Assembly: GCA_021740905.1 (NCBI GenBank)
Contig: JAIOYV010000013.1
Coordinates: forward strand, 26,083 to 90,082
Reading direction: 5' to 3'
Length of the DNA: 64,000 bases
From: Bacteroidales bacterium
GTDB taxonomy: Bacteria > Bacteroidota > Bacteroidia > Bacteroidales > M50B96
The notes below the pieces were generated by a model, which saw nothing but the letters and a program-made list of their open reading frames with translations, did no database searches and had not been told where the DNA came from. The position numbers were made by a program, and so were the translations under genes. Shown here one piece after another: positions 52,275 to 61,224 of the stretch (the first letter of the stretch is position 1; the number at the start of each line of letters is the position of its first letter).

Positions 52275-55200
52275 ATGGCTGCATCATATTTTAAACACCT
52301 GATAGCAATTGCGCTGTTCTTATCGCTTTGTGCCCCAGGGGTAAAAGCAATTGCCCAAACCGATGAAATGCTTGTTGAAAAAGCAGAACATTTTTACCAA
52401 CAAAATAATTTGGATTCGGCTATTACTTACTTTACAATGGCCGGGGCGAAGTTTCAGGAAGAAGGAAACTTTGGCAAACAAATCGATTGTCTGCTCGATT
52501 TAGCCCAGCTTTCCATTGAATTGGAGGACTTCGAAAAATGCAAAACCTATATCGACCAGGCTGAATCGATCTATGCCGGAAAGAAACTTGAAAGCGGCGA
52601 AAAGCAATCGCATATTTTGTTTTCGCGCGGAAGGTTATTGCTGTACGAAAACAATTTTAGAGAATCGGCAAAAGTGTTGAACAAGGCCATTCAAATATCC
52701 GATGAAAAAGCAATTGGAGACAAAGCAAAATTAGCCGATGCCTACAATAACCTGGCAACCGACTATTATTTCCTGGGACAGTTTGACAATACTATCAGCT
52801 ATTTCAAAAAAGCCCTGGTGCTGAACAAACAACTTGACCAGCACGATGGCATTGTCACCAACCTGAACAATTTGGGTGCACTGTACCAGACTATTGGAGA
52901 TTATCATACTTCTATTGCTTATCTGGAAGAATCGATGAACAGGGACAAAGCCAACAACCTGGATAAAGACATGGGGGTTTACCTAAACAACATTGGCAAT
53001 AATTACCTGAAGTTGGGACAATATCAAAAAGCCCTGGAGTATTTTGGACAGGCTCTACAGATCGATTTGGAGGTTGGCAATGCCAGGCAATTGGCCATCG
53101 ACTTTAATAATATTGGGTATGTCCAGAAAAAACAGGGACAATTTCCAGAGGCCATTATTAATATGTCGAAAGCTGTTGACATGGCCCTTCTCTCCGGTAA
53201 TAAAATAAATTATGCTAGGTATTTAGACAACTTGGGCGATGTATACAGGATTACTCAATCATACACTCTAGCAGAAGAATCGTTATTCAAGGCCCAGCAG
53301 ATATTTTTTACTGAAGAGCAACGGAAAAGCCAAGCTGAGAATTGGAATAACCTCGGCAAACTTTATAGCGACCTCGGCAAATTTGAAAAAGCAATAACAT
53401 GCCAGCACAAAGCTCTTTCCATTAACCGGGAATTAAATATCCCACGAGCCATGGCGGCCAATTTCAACGAAATGGGGATGGTACACCTGGCCCAGGACAG
53501 TGTTATGTTAGCTCTGGCATCTTTTCACAAAGCCGTGGAAACATTGGTGAAGGTAGGTAGAGATTTCCATGCTTTGCCCGAAAGCGAGGAACTACCCTTA
53601 GAAAAAAACTTACTGGATGCCCTTAAAAACAAAGCTGCCTGTTTTGTTAAACTGTCCGAAACTTCAGAAGAAAAAGAGAATTACCTGTTGGCAGGAATGC
53701 AATATTATCTGTTGGCCATTGGTTTGATTGACCAGATGCGCCTGAGTTTTTATTCAAAAGACAAAATGTTTTTAAGCAAAGCTGAACGCGACAGCTACGA
53801 ACAAGCTCTAAAAACCGCCAAACAACTCTACGACCTCACGGGCGACAGGAAGTACGTTTCGATTGCCTTCGAAGTGGCCGAGCGCAGCAAAGCAGCTCAC
53901 CTCTATGAATTGATAAGGGAGAACGATGCCAAATTGTTTGCTAATATCCCCGACTCTTTATTGTTGAAAGAAAAGGTTTTGAAATCGGATATCTTCGAGC
54001 TTGAGAAAAAAGTAAACGAGGAAAAAGCGAAACCTAATGCGAACGACTCCCTATTGGCCGACATAAATCAACAAATTTTTGAAAAGAAATTTCAGGAACT
54101 TGAAAAACTAAAGACTTATTTCGACATCAACTTTCCCGAATACTACGAGTTGAAATACCACAACCAAATACTAAGTATTGGGTCGGTGCAGAAACATTTA
54201 AGAAAAAAAGAAGTGCTGATTGAATACAACCTGGGTAACGATTTCATCTCAATTATCGTAATCCGCAAAGATTCGGCAGCTTTTATCTTGAATGAAATCG
54301 ATCCTGATTTTATAAATAATATCGGGATCTTGCATAATGTTCTTTCGAATATGGTGCAATCGGTCGATATTTTCAAGGATTATGCGGCTAGCTCCTTTCA
54401 GGTATATAAAAGCCTGCTTCAACCTATCGAGGGGCTTATCGCAAATCAAAAGTTGATTATAGTCCCTGACGGCTTGCTTGGCTATATCCCTTTCGAAACG
54501 CTTGTCACAAAAGAAATCGATATAAACCAAACCTATTACAAAGCTGCCCCCTATTTGCTTCTCGACCATGCTATTTCGTATGCCTATTCGGCCACCCTAT
54601 TGTGGAAGCCTACCAGAAGAAGGCAAGACCAGCCCACGAAAGACCTGCTGGCCATTGCCCCCTCTTTCCAACCCGATGACAACCTTCCGACTTTCCTCAC
54701 CGAAAGGGGAGAGGAATTTATTGACCTGATTGGCTCGCGTATAGAAGTAACCAGTATCAACAAGATTTTTAAGGGCGAACAACAACTGGACAGCCTGGCG
54801 ACCGAGAAAAATTTCAAGGAGTTTGCAGGCAACTACAAAATCCTGCACATTGCCACCCACGGCTTGATAGATGATGAAGACCCCATGAACTCACGTCTTC
54901 TGTTTTACCGCGATAAAGACACGCTCCAGGATGGCGATCTTTACACCTACGAATTGTTCAACATGCAATTGAAAGCCGAATTGGCCGTGCTCAGTGCTTG
55001 CAACACGGGTTATGGAAAACTCGAAGAAGGCGAGGGTATTATAAGCCTGGCGCGTGGGTTTTTGTATGCTGGCGTGCCAAGTATCGTAATGACCCTGTGG
55101 TGCGTGCCCGATGGCACTTCGGTGATGATTATGGAGCACTTCTACCAATACCTGAAAGATGGCTACCCCAAAGACATTGCCCTGCAAAAAGCCAAACTGG

Positions 55201-55391
55201 ATTACCTTAGCCAGGCCGACAACCTGAAATCGAACCCCTTTTTCTGGGCCGGCTTTGTGAATATTGGAAATACCGACCCTTTCACACCCAACGAACTTGG
55301 AAACTGGTATTTCTGGGCTATCTCGGCTTTTATCTTTATTTTGCTCTTGTTGGTATGGCGAAAAATAAGGAGAAACCTAAAAGAAGAGTAG
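52275..55391 (+). CDS. Membrane-anchored TPR-CHAT protease-like protein
   Basis: 1038 residues. The signal peptide is about 1-27. TPR units of about 40 residues run from about 28 to 430 (LADAYNNLATDYYFLGQFDNTISYFKKAL, GVYLNNIGNNYLKLGQYQKALEYFGQAL and others). A helical segment at about 560-660 includes a coiled coil. The CHAT caspase-like domain is about 715-1005, with predicted catalytic His862 in HIATHGLIDDEDP and Cys909 in LSACNTGYGKLEEGEG, followed by SLARGFLYAGVPSIVMTLW. A C-terminal membrane helix (WAISAFIFILLLLVWR) and basic tail follow. Topology places both TPR and CHAT outside the cytoplasm. The substrate is unknown. Confidence 0.92.
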   Translation: MAASYFKHLIAIALFLSLCAPGVKAIAQTDEMLVEKAEHFYQQNNLDSAITYFTMAGAKFQEEGNFGKQIDCLLDLAQLSIELEDFEKCKTYIDQAESIYAGKKLESGEKQSHILFSRGRLLLYENNFRESAKVLNKAIQISDEKAIGDKAKLADAYNNLATDYYFLGQFDNTISYFKKALVLNKQLDQHDGIVTNLNNLGALYQTIGDYHTSIAYLEESMNRDKANNLDKDMGVYLNNIGNNYLKLGQYQKALEYFGQALQIDLEVGNARQLAIDFNNIGYVQKKQGQFPEAIINMSKAVDMALLSGNKINYARYLDNLGDVYRITQSYTLAEESLFKAQQIFFTEEQRKSQAENWNNLGKLYSDLGKFEKAITCQHKALSINRELNIPRAMAANFNEMGMVHLAQDSVMLALASFHKAVETLVKVGRDFHALPESEELPLEKNLLDALKNKAACFVKLSETSEEKENYLLAGMQYYLLAIGLIDQMRLSFYSKDKMFLSKAERDSYEQALKTAKQLYDLTGDRKYVSIAFEVAERSKAAHLYELIRENDAKLFANIPDSLLLKEKVLKSDIFELEKKVNEEKAKPNANDSLLADINQQIFEKKFQELEKLKTYFDINFPEYYELKYHNQILSIGSVQKHLRKKEVLIEYNLGNDFISIIVIRKDSAAFILNEIDPDFINNIGILHNVLSNMVQSVDIFKDYAASSFQVYKSLLQPIEGLIANQKLIIVPDGLLGYIPFETLVTKEIDINQTYYKAAPYLLLDHAISYAYSATLLWKPTRRRQDQPTKDLLAIAPSFQPDDNLPTFLTERGEEFIDLIGSRIEVTSINKIFKGEQQLDSLATEKNFKEFAGNYKILHIATHGLIDDEDPMNSRLLFYRDKDTLQDGDLYTYELFNMQLKAELAVLSACNTGYGKLEEGEGIISLARGFLYAGVPSIVMTLWCVPDGTSVMIMEHFYQYLKDGYPKDIALQKAKLDYLSQADNLKSNPFFWAGFVNIGNTDPFTPNELGNWYFWAISAFIFILLLLVWRKIRRNLKEE

Positions 55392-55719
55392 AGTTGGTCC
55401 TTGTTGGCTTCATCCTACTAGAATGAAGCTATAACAACAGAACTCATCATTTGAGCAAATTTTCATAAAGCAAATCGCAAATATTCTTTTAATTTATGTG
55501 AACCTCTAAATCAAAATCTCCCATAATATTCAATCTTGATTTAATGTGTGTAGAATATCAGATAGCAAAAAAAATATTTGCGATTTATTAAAAATCTGAA
55601 TTTGCGAATGTTTTTGTGAAAAATGCAAATATGACGAGTTCTGAACAAAGTAGATTTGTTATGGATCCCATCCATGCAATACCCCGAAATCCCTATCTTT
55701 GCAGGAAATTTTATATACA
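55392..55719. other. Intergenic region upstream of argS
   Basis: 328 bp, AT-rich. It contains a 14-bp inverted repeat, AAATCGCAAATATT (55472-55485) and AATATTTGCGATTT (55573-55586). A TATCTTTG box lies at 55694-55701, 18 bases before the argS start, a likely -7 element though its TTG partner is unclear. Confidence 0.5.
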
Positions 55720-57513
55720 ATGAATATTGAAATTCAACTAAAAGAGGCAATTATAGAGGCTGTTCAACATTTATATAAGCAGGCAGCAAACGAAAAAGCC
55801 ATCCAGATACAGGATACCCGGAAAGAATTTGCAGGAGATTTCACCATAGTGGTTTTTCCTTTTTTGAAAATGTCGAAAAAATCGGCAGAAGCAACGGCTC
55901 AGGAAATTGGCGAATACGTGCTGGAAAATACGAAAGAAGTAGAGGCTTTTAATGTGATAAAAGGTTTCCTAAACCTGTCCATCGGCAACGAATATTGGGT
56001 CGATTTTATGAACCAGAATTTCGGCAACGAAGATTTTGGGATTGTTGCCGAATCCGGTGATGCTGAAAAAGTAATGGTTGAATTCTCCTCACCCAACACC
56101 AACAAACCCTTGCACCTGGGCCATATCCGAAATATATTGTTGGGCGATGCGGTGGCACGTATCCTAAAGGCCAATGGTAAAAAAGTGTATAGTGTAAACC
56201 TGGTAAACGACCGGGGCATCCATATTTGCAAGTCGATGTTGGCCTGGCAAAAATGGGGCAATGGAGCCACGCCCGAATCGACCGGCCAAAAGGGGGACAA
56301 GTTGGTGGGCGATTATTACATCAAATTCGATCAGGAATATAAAAAGGAAATTGCAGGGTTGGTTGCAGCAGGAACGGATGAAAAGTTAGCAAAAGATCAA
56401 GCCCCCCTGCTCGTTGAAGCCCGCGAAATGCTTCTTGAATGGGAGGCGGGCAATGAGGAAGTCCGCAAACTTTGGGCAACAATGAACGGCTGGGTGTACG
56501 AAGGATTCGACAAAACCTACGAAAAAATGGGCATCGATTTCGATAAAATATATTACGAATCGGACACCTACACGCTGGGCAAAGAACTTGTGCTTGAAGG
56601 CTTGAATACCGGTGCCCTCCATAAAAAAGAAGATGGCTCTATTTGGGCCGACCTTACCTCCAATGGCCTGGACGAAAAAATCCTGCTCCGCTCCGATGGC
56701 ACCTCGGTGTACATGACCCAGGATGTTGGGACTGCCCATCAACGATTCTCCGATTTTCACATCGACAAGCATATTTATGTGGTGGGCAACGAACAGAACT
56801 ACCATTTTCAGGTGCTGAAACTAGTCCTGAAAAAACTGGGTTTCGATTGGGCCGATGCTATTTATCACCTTTCGTATGGGATGGTGGAATTGCCATCAGG
56901 TAAAATGAAATCGCGCGAAGGCACAGTGGTCGATGCCGATGACTTGATCGACGAAATGCTGCGCACGGCCCGCGAGATTTCAAAAGAACAGGGAAAACTG
57001 GAAAATTTCTCGAAAGAAGAGGTGACCGAAATCCTGCGGAAAATTTCGCTTGGTGCCCTCAAATTCTTCATCCTGAAAGTAGACCCGAAAAAAAGCATGA
57101 CTTTCATCCCCGAAGACTCTATCGATTTTAATGGCAATACGGGGCCGTTTGTGCAATATTCGTATGCCCGTATCCAATCTATATTCAGAAAAGCCAAAGA
57201 GAAAGATATTGAAATCCCCACCGGGTTGATGGCTGATTTTAATTTTGATGAAAAGGAAATGCAGTTGCTAAAGATGAATTTTTCGTTCCCAGCCACAGTG
57301 CATGAAGCCGGCAAAAACTTAAGCCCTGCCCTCATTGCCAATTATGTGTATGAGCTGGCCAGGGAATACAACCAGTTTTATCACGAGCTGCCCATCCTCA
57401 TTGAAGAAGACAAGGCAAAACGGGATTTGCGCCTGATGCTCTCAGAATTTACCGGGAATACGATTAAATCGGCGATGGGGCTTTTGGGTATCGAGGTGCC
57501 ACCAGCAATGTAG
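55720..57513 (+). CDS. argS: Arginyl-tRNA synthetase
   Basis: 597 residues from ATG 55720; the seven extra upstream codons overlap the -7 box. The class I HIGH motif is PNTNKPLHLGHIRNILLGD. The KMSKS-equivalent is GKMKSREGTVVD. The Arg-specific N-terminal additional domain is about 1-110, and the C-terminal anticodon-binding domain is about 455-597 (TGPFVQYSYARIQSIFRK). Confidence 0.97.
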   Translation: MNIEIQLKEAIIEAVQHLYKQAANEKAIQIQDTRKEFAGDFTIVVFPFLKMSKKSAEATAQEIGEYVLENTKEVEAFNVIKGFLNLSIGNEYWVDFMNQNFGNEDFGIVAESGDAEKVMVEFSSPNTNKPLHLGHIRNILLGDAVARILKANGKKVYSVNLVNDRGIHICKSMLAWQKWGNGATPESTGQKGDKLVGDYYIKFDQEYKKEIAGLVAAGTDEKLAKDQAPLLVEAREMLLEWEAGNEEVRKLWATMNGWVYEGFDKTYEKMGIDFDKIYYESDTYTLGKELVLEGLNTGALHKKEDGSIWADLTSNGLDEKILLRSDGTSVYMTQDVGTAHQRFSDFHIDKHIYVVGNEQNYHFQVLKLVLKKLGFDWADAIYHLSYGMVELPSGKMKSREGTVVDADDLIDEMLRTAREISKEQGKLENFSKEEVTEILRKISLGALKFFILKVDPKKSMTFIPEDSIDFNGNTGPFVQYSYARIQSIFRKAKEKDIEIPTGLMADFNFDEKEMQLLKMNFSFPATVHEAGKNLSPALIANYVYELAREYNQFYHELPILIEEDKAKRDLRLMLSEFTGNTIKSAMGLLGIEVPPAM

Positions 57514-57548
57514 TGATGCGAAGAAAGTCCCATTAATCATTTATACGG

Positions 57549-58340
57549 CTACTTTAGTCGTTTCACTTTTCGCTCAATTTTTTTCTTGATTTTCATGTAC
57601 GATTTTGGAGGCCCCGTGCCCATTTCTTTTCCATCGATAAAGATACAATCGGAATAGCCCCATTCCTTTTGAACGTCAGCATTGGTTGTGTCAATTAACT
57701 CAAAACTGACCTTTTCGCCCGAGTCCAAAGCGGCTTTTTTGGTCCGTTCGAAAGTAATATTTTGGGCCGGGCACCAACCCTGGTTGAAACAACAGACCCT
57801 GACCTGACCGGCCAGCATTTCAGGTTTCTTTATGGGGCGAATAAATTTTGGGGCGGTGGCATCTTCGTGAAATTTTTTCCAAACCAACGACTGAATTCCA
57901 ATTCGATCTACTTTCACATAGCCGTTCTTCCTGTACCACGAGGCGCGCATCCAAACCGGGATGGCAAGTCCCCATGCAACCATCCCCTTTGCCCCCAACA
58001 ACCATGCATCATCTTCGGCAGCCTTGAGCATTGCTTTGCCTACCCCCTTGTTCTGCCGGTTGCCCACTCCTTTATTTTTATATCCATGCACCCAGATGCA
58101 CAAAATCATGTACAAACCTGGCCCTTCGATAAACGATTTTTCGGATGGCAAATATTGGATCATTCCAATCGCCTTGTCCTTTTCGTCGATAGCCAATTTG
58201 ACACGCAGCCCCTGATCTTTCATTTTATCGTACCACTCGCGTTTTCGGTCGCCACTTTCTTTCATCTCGTCCGACCAATCTTCCAAACAGCACAAATAAC
58301 TGTCTATGTATTTTTTTTCAAGATCGATTATTTTCATCAT
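57549..58340 (-). CDS. GNAT acetyltransferase with C-terminal YoaP-like domain
   Basis: 263 residues. The GNAT domain (about 1-160) has LYMILCIWVHGYKNKGVGNR and NKGVGKAMLKAAEDDAWLLGA. The C-terminal ~70 residues contain VRVCCFNQGWCPAQNITFERTKKAA and look like a YoaP-type thioredoxin-fold domain, with Cys pair C-x5-C and the typical FIDGKEMGTGPPKSY. Substrate unknown. It is convergent with argS. Confidence 0.82.
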   Translation of the reverse strand: MMKIIDLEKKYIDSYLCCLEDWSDEMKESGDRKREWYDKMKDQGLRVKLAIDEKDKAIGMIQYLPSEKSFIEGPGLYMILCIWVHGYKNKGVGNRQNKGVGKAMLKAAEDDAWLLGAKGMVAWGLAIPVWMRASWYRKNGYVKVDRIGIQSLVWKKFHEDATAPKFIRPIKKPEMLAGQVRVCCFNQGWCPAQNITFERTKKAALDSGEKVSFELIDTTNADVQKEWGYSDCIFIDGKEMGTGPPKSYMKIKKKIERKVKRLK

Positions 58341-58494
58341 CCCAGTCGTTTAAATCGAGTACAATTTAGGGAAATGCAGGGAGATAAACAAGGGGGCAAT
58401 TCAAGTTCCGGCGTTCTGATCAATGTAAAACTGACACCAATCCGTCAAACCCCATCCTGCGCTAAAGCTTCGGATGGCAGACAAAACACGAAAC

Positions 58495-59589
58495 TCACTT
58501 ATGAAAAATAGTGACATTCCCGCTCCTATTTCTCAGGCGTAGATCCGAAGTCTTTTCTTTATTACCTATGTGTCCTTTTAGTTCAAATTGTTTTTTATCC
58601 GCATCGAGACATTCGGTTGTGAGCGTGGCGAGATTTTCAGGGTAATTTATTTTGGTGTCGAAATGCTGCATGTTGAACGAATATCCCGATCCGGTCTCGA
58701 AGAAAAACTGCATGTCGGTCCACTCTGAATTAATTTTCAGAAAAGAAAAATCCTGTGAAATAAAGTCGAGGTTGAAGTTTCCATATTTCATGTCCATGTT
58801 GGCATTTTCAAACAATTCATCGATCCAAAAATCGGTAAAGAAAGCATCCCCTTGGATACTGTTTATTTTTTTGATGGTAAATTTGTCGCGCTTTGACTTC
58901 ACCCTTAGTACGTTTACGCCCTCAATGCGGACCTTCGACGATTTGCAATCTATATCAAGGCGGTCGGCATCGCGTATTTCAACATCGGCATACGATAAAG
59001 TAAGGCGCGCTTCACCTACAGAATTTATCATGGCATCGCCAAACGAAACGGAAATCTCTGCTTCAGCGTTCAGGTCGTGTGCTTTTAGGTTGCCGTTCGA
59101 TAGGTTAAGTCGCAGTTTTGCCTCGGTATCGTTGAGGTACACATCACCGTACTTGTTGTCGATATTAAGCTCAACATACCCGGGCACCATTACCATGTAG
59201 TTTATTTCTACATCGTTTCCGCCGTTTGCCAACGATTCGGCCAGGTTTATCAATTCGTTGATGAACCCCGGGCGTTGGTTCGAGAAGGTGGTTTTTGCAC
59301 TTACAAAATAGGGGGTCCCGGTAAAATCGAAATCAATCGAGCTTATTGTTTTGTCGAGTTTTGTCGGTGAAGAAGATTGCACATTCATTCTAATTTCAAA
59401 TCTTACCGAATCCTTTTTCCACGGAACAAGGTGTATTTTACCGTATTTATTGCTGATGTCAACCTTTGTGTTTTGGCTCACCTTAAAACTGCGGCTTACT
59501 GTTTTCGATTCGGTAAAAACTTGTGCCTGACTTTCGATAACCAAAGTGGCTAATAGGAATAGCAGGATGCTTACTGTTTTATATTTCAT
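58495..59589 (-). CDS. Exported adhesin-like (DUF4097-type) protein
   Basis: 364 residues from ATG 59589, overlapping the anti-sigma stop by 11 bases; longer starts (59607, 59640) lie within that gene. The signal peptide is about 1-22 (VSILLFLLATLVIESQAQ). The mature part has repeated strands such as VDISNKYGKIHLVPWKKDS, LNIDNKYGDVYLND and LDIDCKSSKVRIEGV, matching the right-handed beta-helix type seen in DUF4097 proteins. It is third gene of an ECF sigma operon and is likely a target or feedback element of that system (inference). Confidence 0.75.
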   Translation of the reverse strand: MKYKTVSILLFLLATLVIESQAQVFTESKTVSRSFKVSQNTKVDISNKYGKIHLVPWKKDSVRFEIRMNVQSSSPTKLDKTISSIDFDFTGTPYFVSAKTTFSNQRPGFINELINLAESLANGGNDVEINYMVMVPGYVELNIDNKYGDVYLNDTEAKLRLNLSNGNLKAHDLNAEAEISVSFGDAMINSVGEARLTLSYADVEIRDADRLDIDCKSSKVRIEGVNVLRVKSKRDKFTIKKINSIQGDAFFTDFWIDELFENANMDMKYGNFNLDFISQDFSFLKINSEWTDMQFFFETGSGYSFNMQHFDTKINYPENLATLTTECLDADKKQFELKGHIGNKEKTSDLRLRNRSGNVTIFHK

Positions 59590-60148
59590 GATTTTTGATT
59601 TTTTCATTCGATGGATTTTCAAATTGATTGAGCATTTCAAGAATTTCTTCCAGAATCTGCAGCTTGAGCCGGTAGTTTTGGATCATGGCCTCAACCACCT
59701 CTTCGTTGTCCACATTGTCATGCAAGTCATTCTTTAATTCCTGATATAGAGAGTCAAGTTCGGAAATATCATAATCTACTTGTGATTTCAGTTCGGGGTA
59801 CGTGTGCGAAAATTTATCAATTTCCGTCATTTGTTTGTTCATCTGCGAGGTATAATAGGCTTCCGCTTCGATAAGCTGGGGGTATTGCGCTTCTTCACTT
59901 TCAGAAGCCAATTCGGCAATAGCACCATCGTTTCGATGTAGCAATTCGGAGAGGGTAAAAGAGATGCCAAAAATGATCAACACCCCGGCAGCTTTCCAAA
60001 GAATGCCTTTCCAGTTGCGGGGTTTCAGTTCAATCTTTTTTTCCTTCTGGACGTTTTGGTTGATCTTGTCCCACATCCCGGCAGGTGGCTCTATTGTGTC
60101 GAACTCGTTCCGGTTGTCGATAATGAATTTTTCCAGTTTGTCTTCCAT
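59579..60148 (-). CDS. Membrane protein, probable anti-sigma factor
   Basis: 189 residues. A cytoplasmic N-terminal part of about 45 residues (DKLEKFIIDNRNEFDTIEPP, GMWDKINQNVQ) precedes one membrane helix at about 48-68 (KAAGVLIIFGISFTLSELL). The periplasmic part is helical and rich in Glu and Leu. Position 14 bases after an ECF sigma factor, and topology, support an anti-sigma role; no zinc-binding HxxxCxxC motif is present. Confidence 0.72.
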   Translation of the reverse strand: MEDKLEKFIIDNRNEFDTIEPPAGMWDKINQNVQKEKKIELKPRNWKGILWKAAGVLIIFGISFTLSELLHRNDGAIAELASESEEAQYPQLIEAEAYYTSQMNKQMTEIDKFSHTYPELKSQVDYDISELDSLYQELKNDLHDNVDNEEVVEAMIQNYRLKLQILEEILEMLNQFENPSNEKIKNHEI

Positions 60149-60162
60149 AATTATGCCCTCCT

Positions 60163-60711
60163 CTAATTCATCATTAATAATTCTTTTACTTTCCGTTTTG
60201 CCCGCATGTATTGCGACTTTGATGTCGATTCCGAAATGCCCAGTATTTCTGAAATTTCCACATGGTCGTAGCCCTCCAGCAGGTAAAGCGAGAATATTAC
60301 CCGGTATCCATCGGGCAGGCGGTCGACCGCCCGTTTTACCCGCTCCACATCCATTTCCAGTTTCGATTCGTCGTAAGGCTCCTCGCTGTCGTCGAAATAG
60401 CTAAGGTTTTCGACATACACCAGATCGGCCTTCTTTTTTTTCAGCGCATTGATGCACTTGTTGATGACGATCCGTTTTAGCCACGCCCCAAAACTCGACT
60501 CGAACCTGAAATTTTCCAGGTTGATAAAAGCCTCGCAAAAAGCCTCCTGGAGCATATCTTCCGCCTCAGTTTGATTGTTCATCATCCGGCAGCAAATATT
60601 GAACATAGCCTTTGCATACAATTGATACAACTGGTACTGGGCTTTGGAATTTCCAAATTTGCTTTGTTCAACAATGTCCCGATGAATATCTGTATAGCCT
60701 TCTTTTACCAT
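60163..60711 (-). CDS. ECF RNA polymerase sigma factor
   Basis: 182 residues from ATG 60711; the frame opens seven codons earlier at a TTG. Region 2 is NQTEAEDMLQEAFCEAFINL ... SFGAWLKRIVINKC. Region 4 is VHIEISEIL-type VEISEILGISESTSKSQYMRAKRK. It is first gene of a sigma / anti-sigma / exported-protein operon. The stress or envelope signal is unknown. Confidence 0.93.
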   Translation of the reverse strand: MVKEGYTDIHRDIVEQSKFGNSKAQYQLYQLYAKAMFNICCRMMNNQTEAEDMLQEAFCEAFINLENFRFESSFGAWLKRIVINKCINALKKKKADLVYVENLSYFDDSEEPYDESKLEMDVERVKRAVDRLPDGYRVIFSLYLLEGYDHVEISEILGISESTSKSQYMRAKRKVKELLMMN

Positions 60712-61224
60712 TTTAAAATTCAATCGACCCAAGAGACAAGCGATTTTTCCAAGGGTTGCATATTAGGGTGATAAAAATAGTGATTGTTTTTTGAAATGTA
60801 AGGAATGGTGGAGACGCAAGGTGTACGACAAAATCAACTCCTTTCTTTTGAATGCTTCCCATCGTATTAATTTTTTTGGAGTGATGGAGTGATGGAGTGA
60901 TGGAGCGCAATTGGCAAACCACCCCCAATATTTATCAACCGAAGCTATAGAGAAGGTTGTCGTAGTGTCACGTTTGCATCGCAGGGTTGCCAAGCTGCAC
61001 GGCTGGTTGTGTTTTGTAGAGACGCGATTTATCGCGTCTCTTTGGAGTTAATCCATCCCAACCCTTCCTTAAAACAATGAAGGGCATGTCGCCGTAGCAC
61101 ATTTCCTAAGAAGACTTCACTGTCGGGACTATGGAACATCAATTGTACGCCTTTTACTCCAAAGGGGGAGACAGAAGTGGGCAATAAACAGAAATGATAA
61201 TGGGGATGAAAAAGATGAAAGCTT
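60712..61224. other. Repeat-rich intergenic region upstream of the sigma operon
   Basis: 513 bp without a gene. It holds GGTGTACGACAAAATCAACTC (60820-60840, motif family), GGAGTGATGGAGTGATGGAG tandem units (60880-60905), the CACCCCCAATATT module (about 60921), a hairpin at 61019-61040, and the 24-bp inverted copy of the 12.3-kb repeat (61051-61074). Confidence 0.65.
61019..61043. terminator. GAGACGCGAT/ATCGCGTCTC hairpin
   Basis: A perfect 10-bp stem (61019-61028 with 61031-61040), a two-base loop and TTT after it. It could end transcripts entering on the plus strand, but no plus-strand gene is near, so it may instead be a repeat-type hairpin. Confidence 0.5.
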
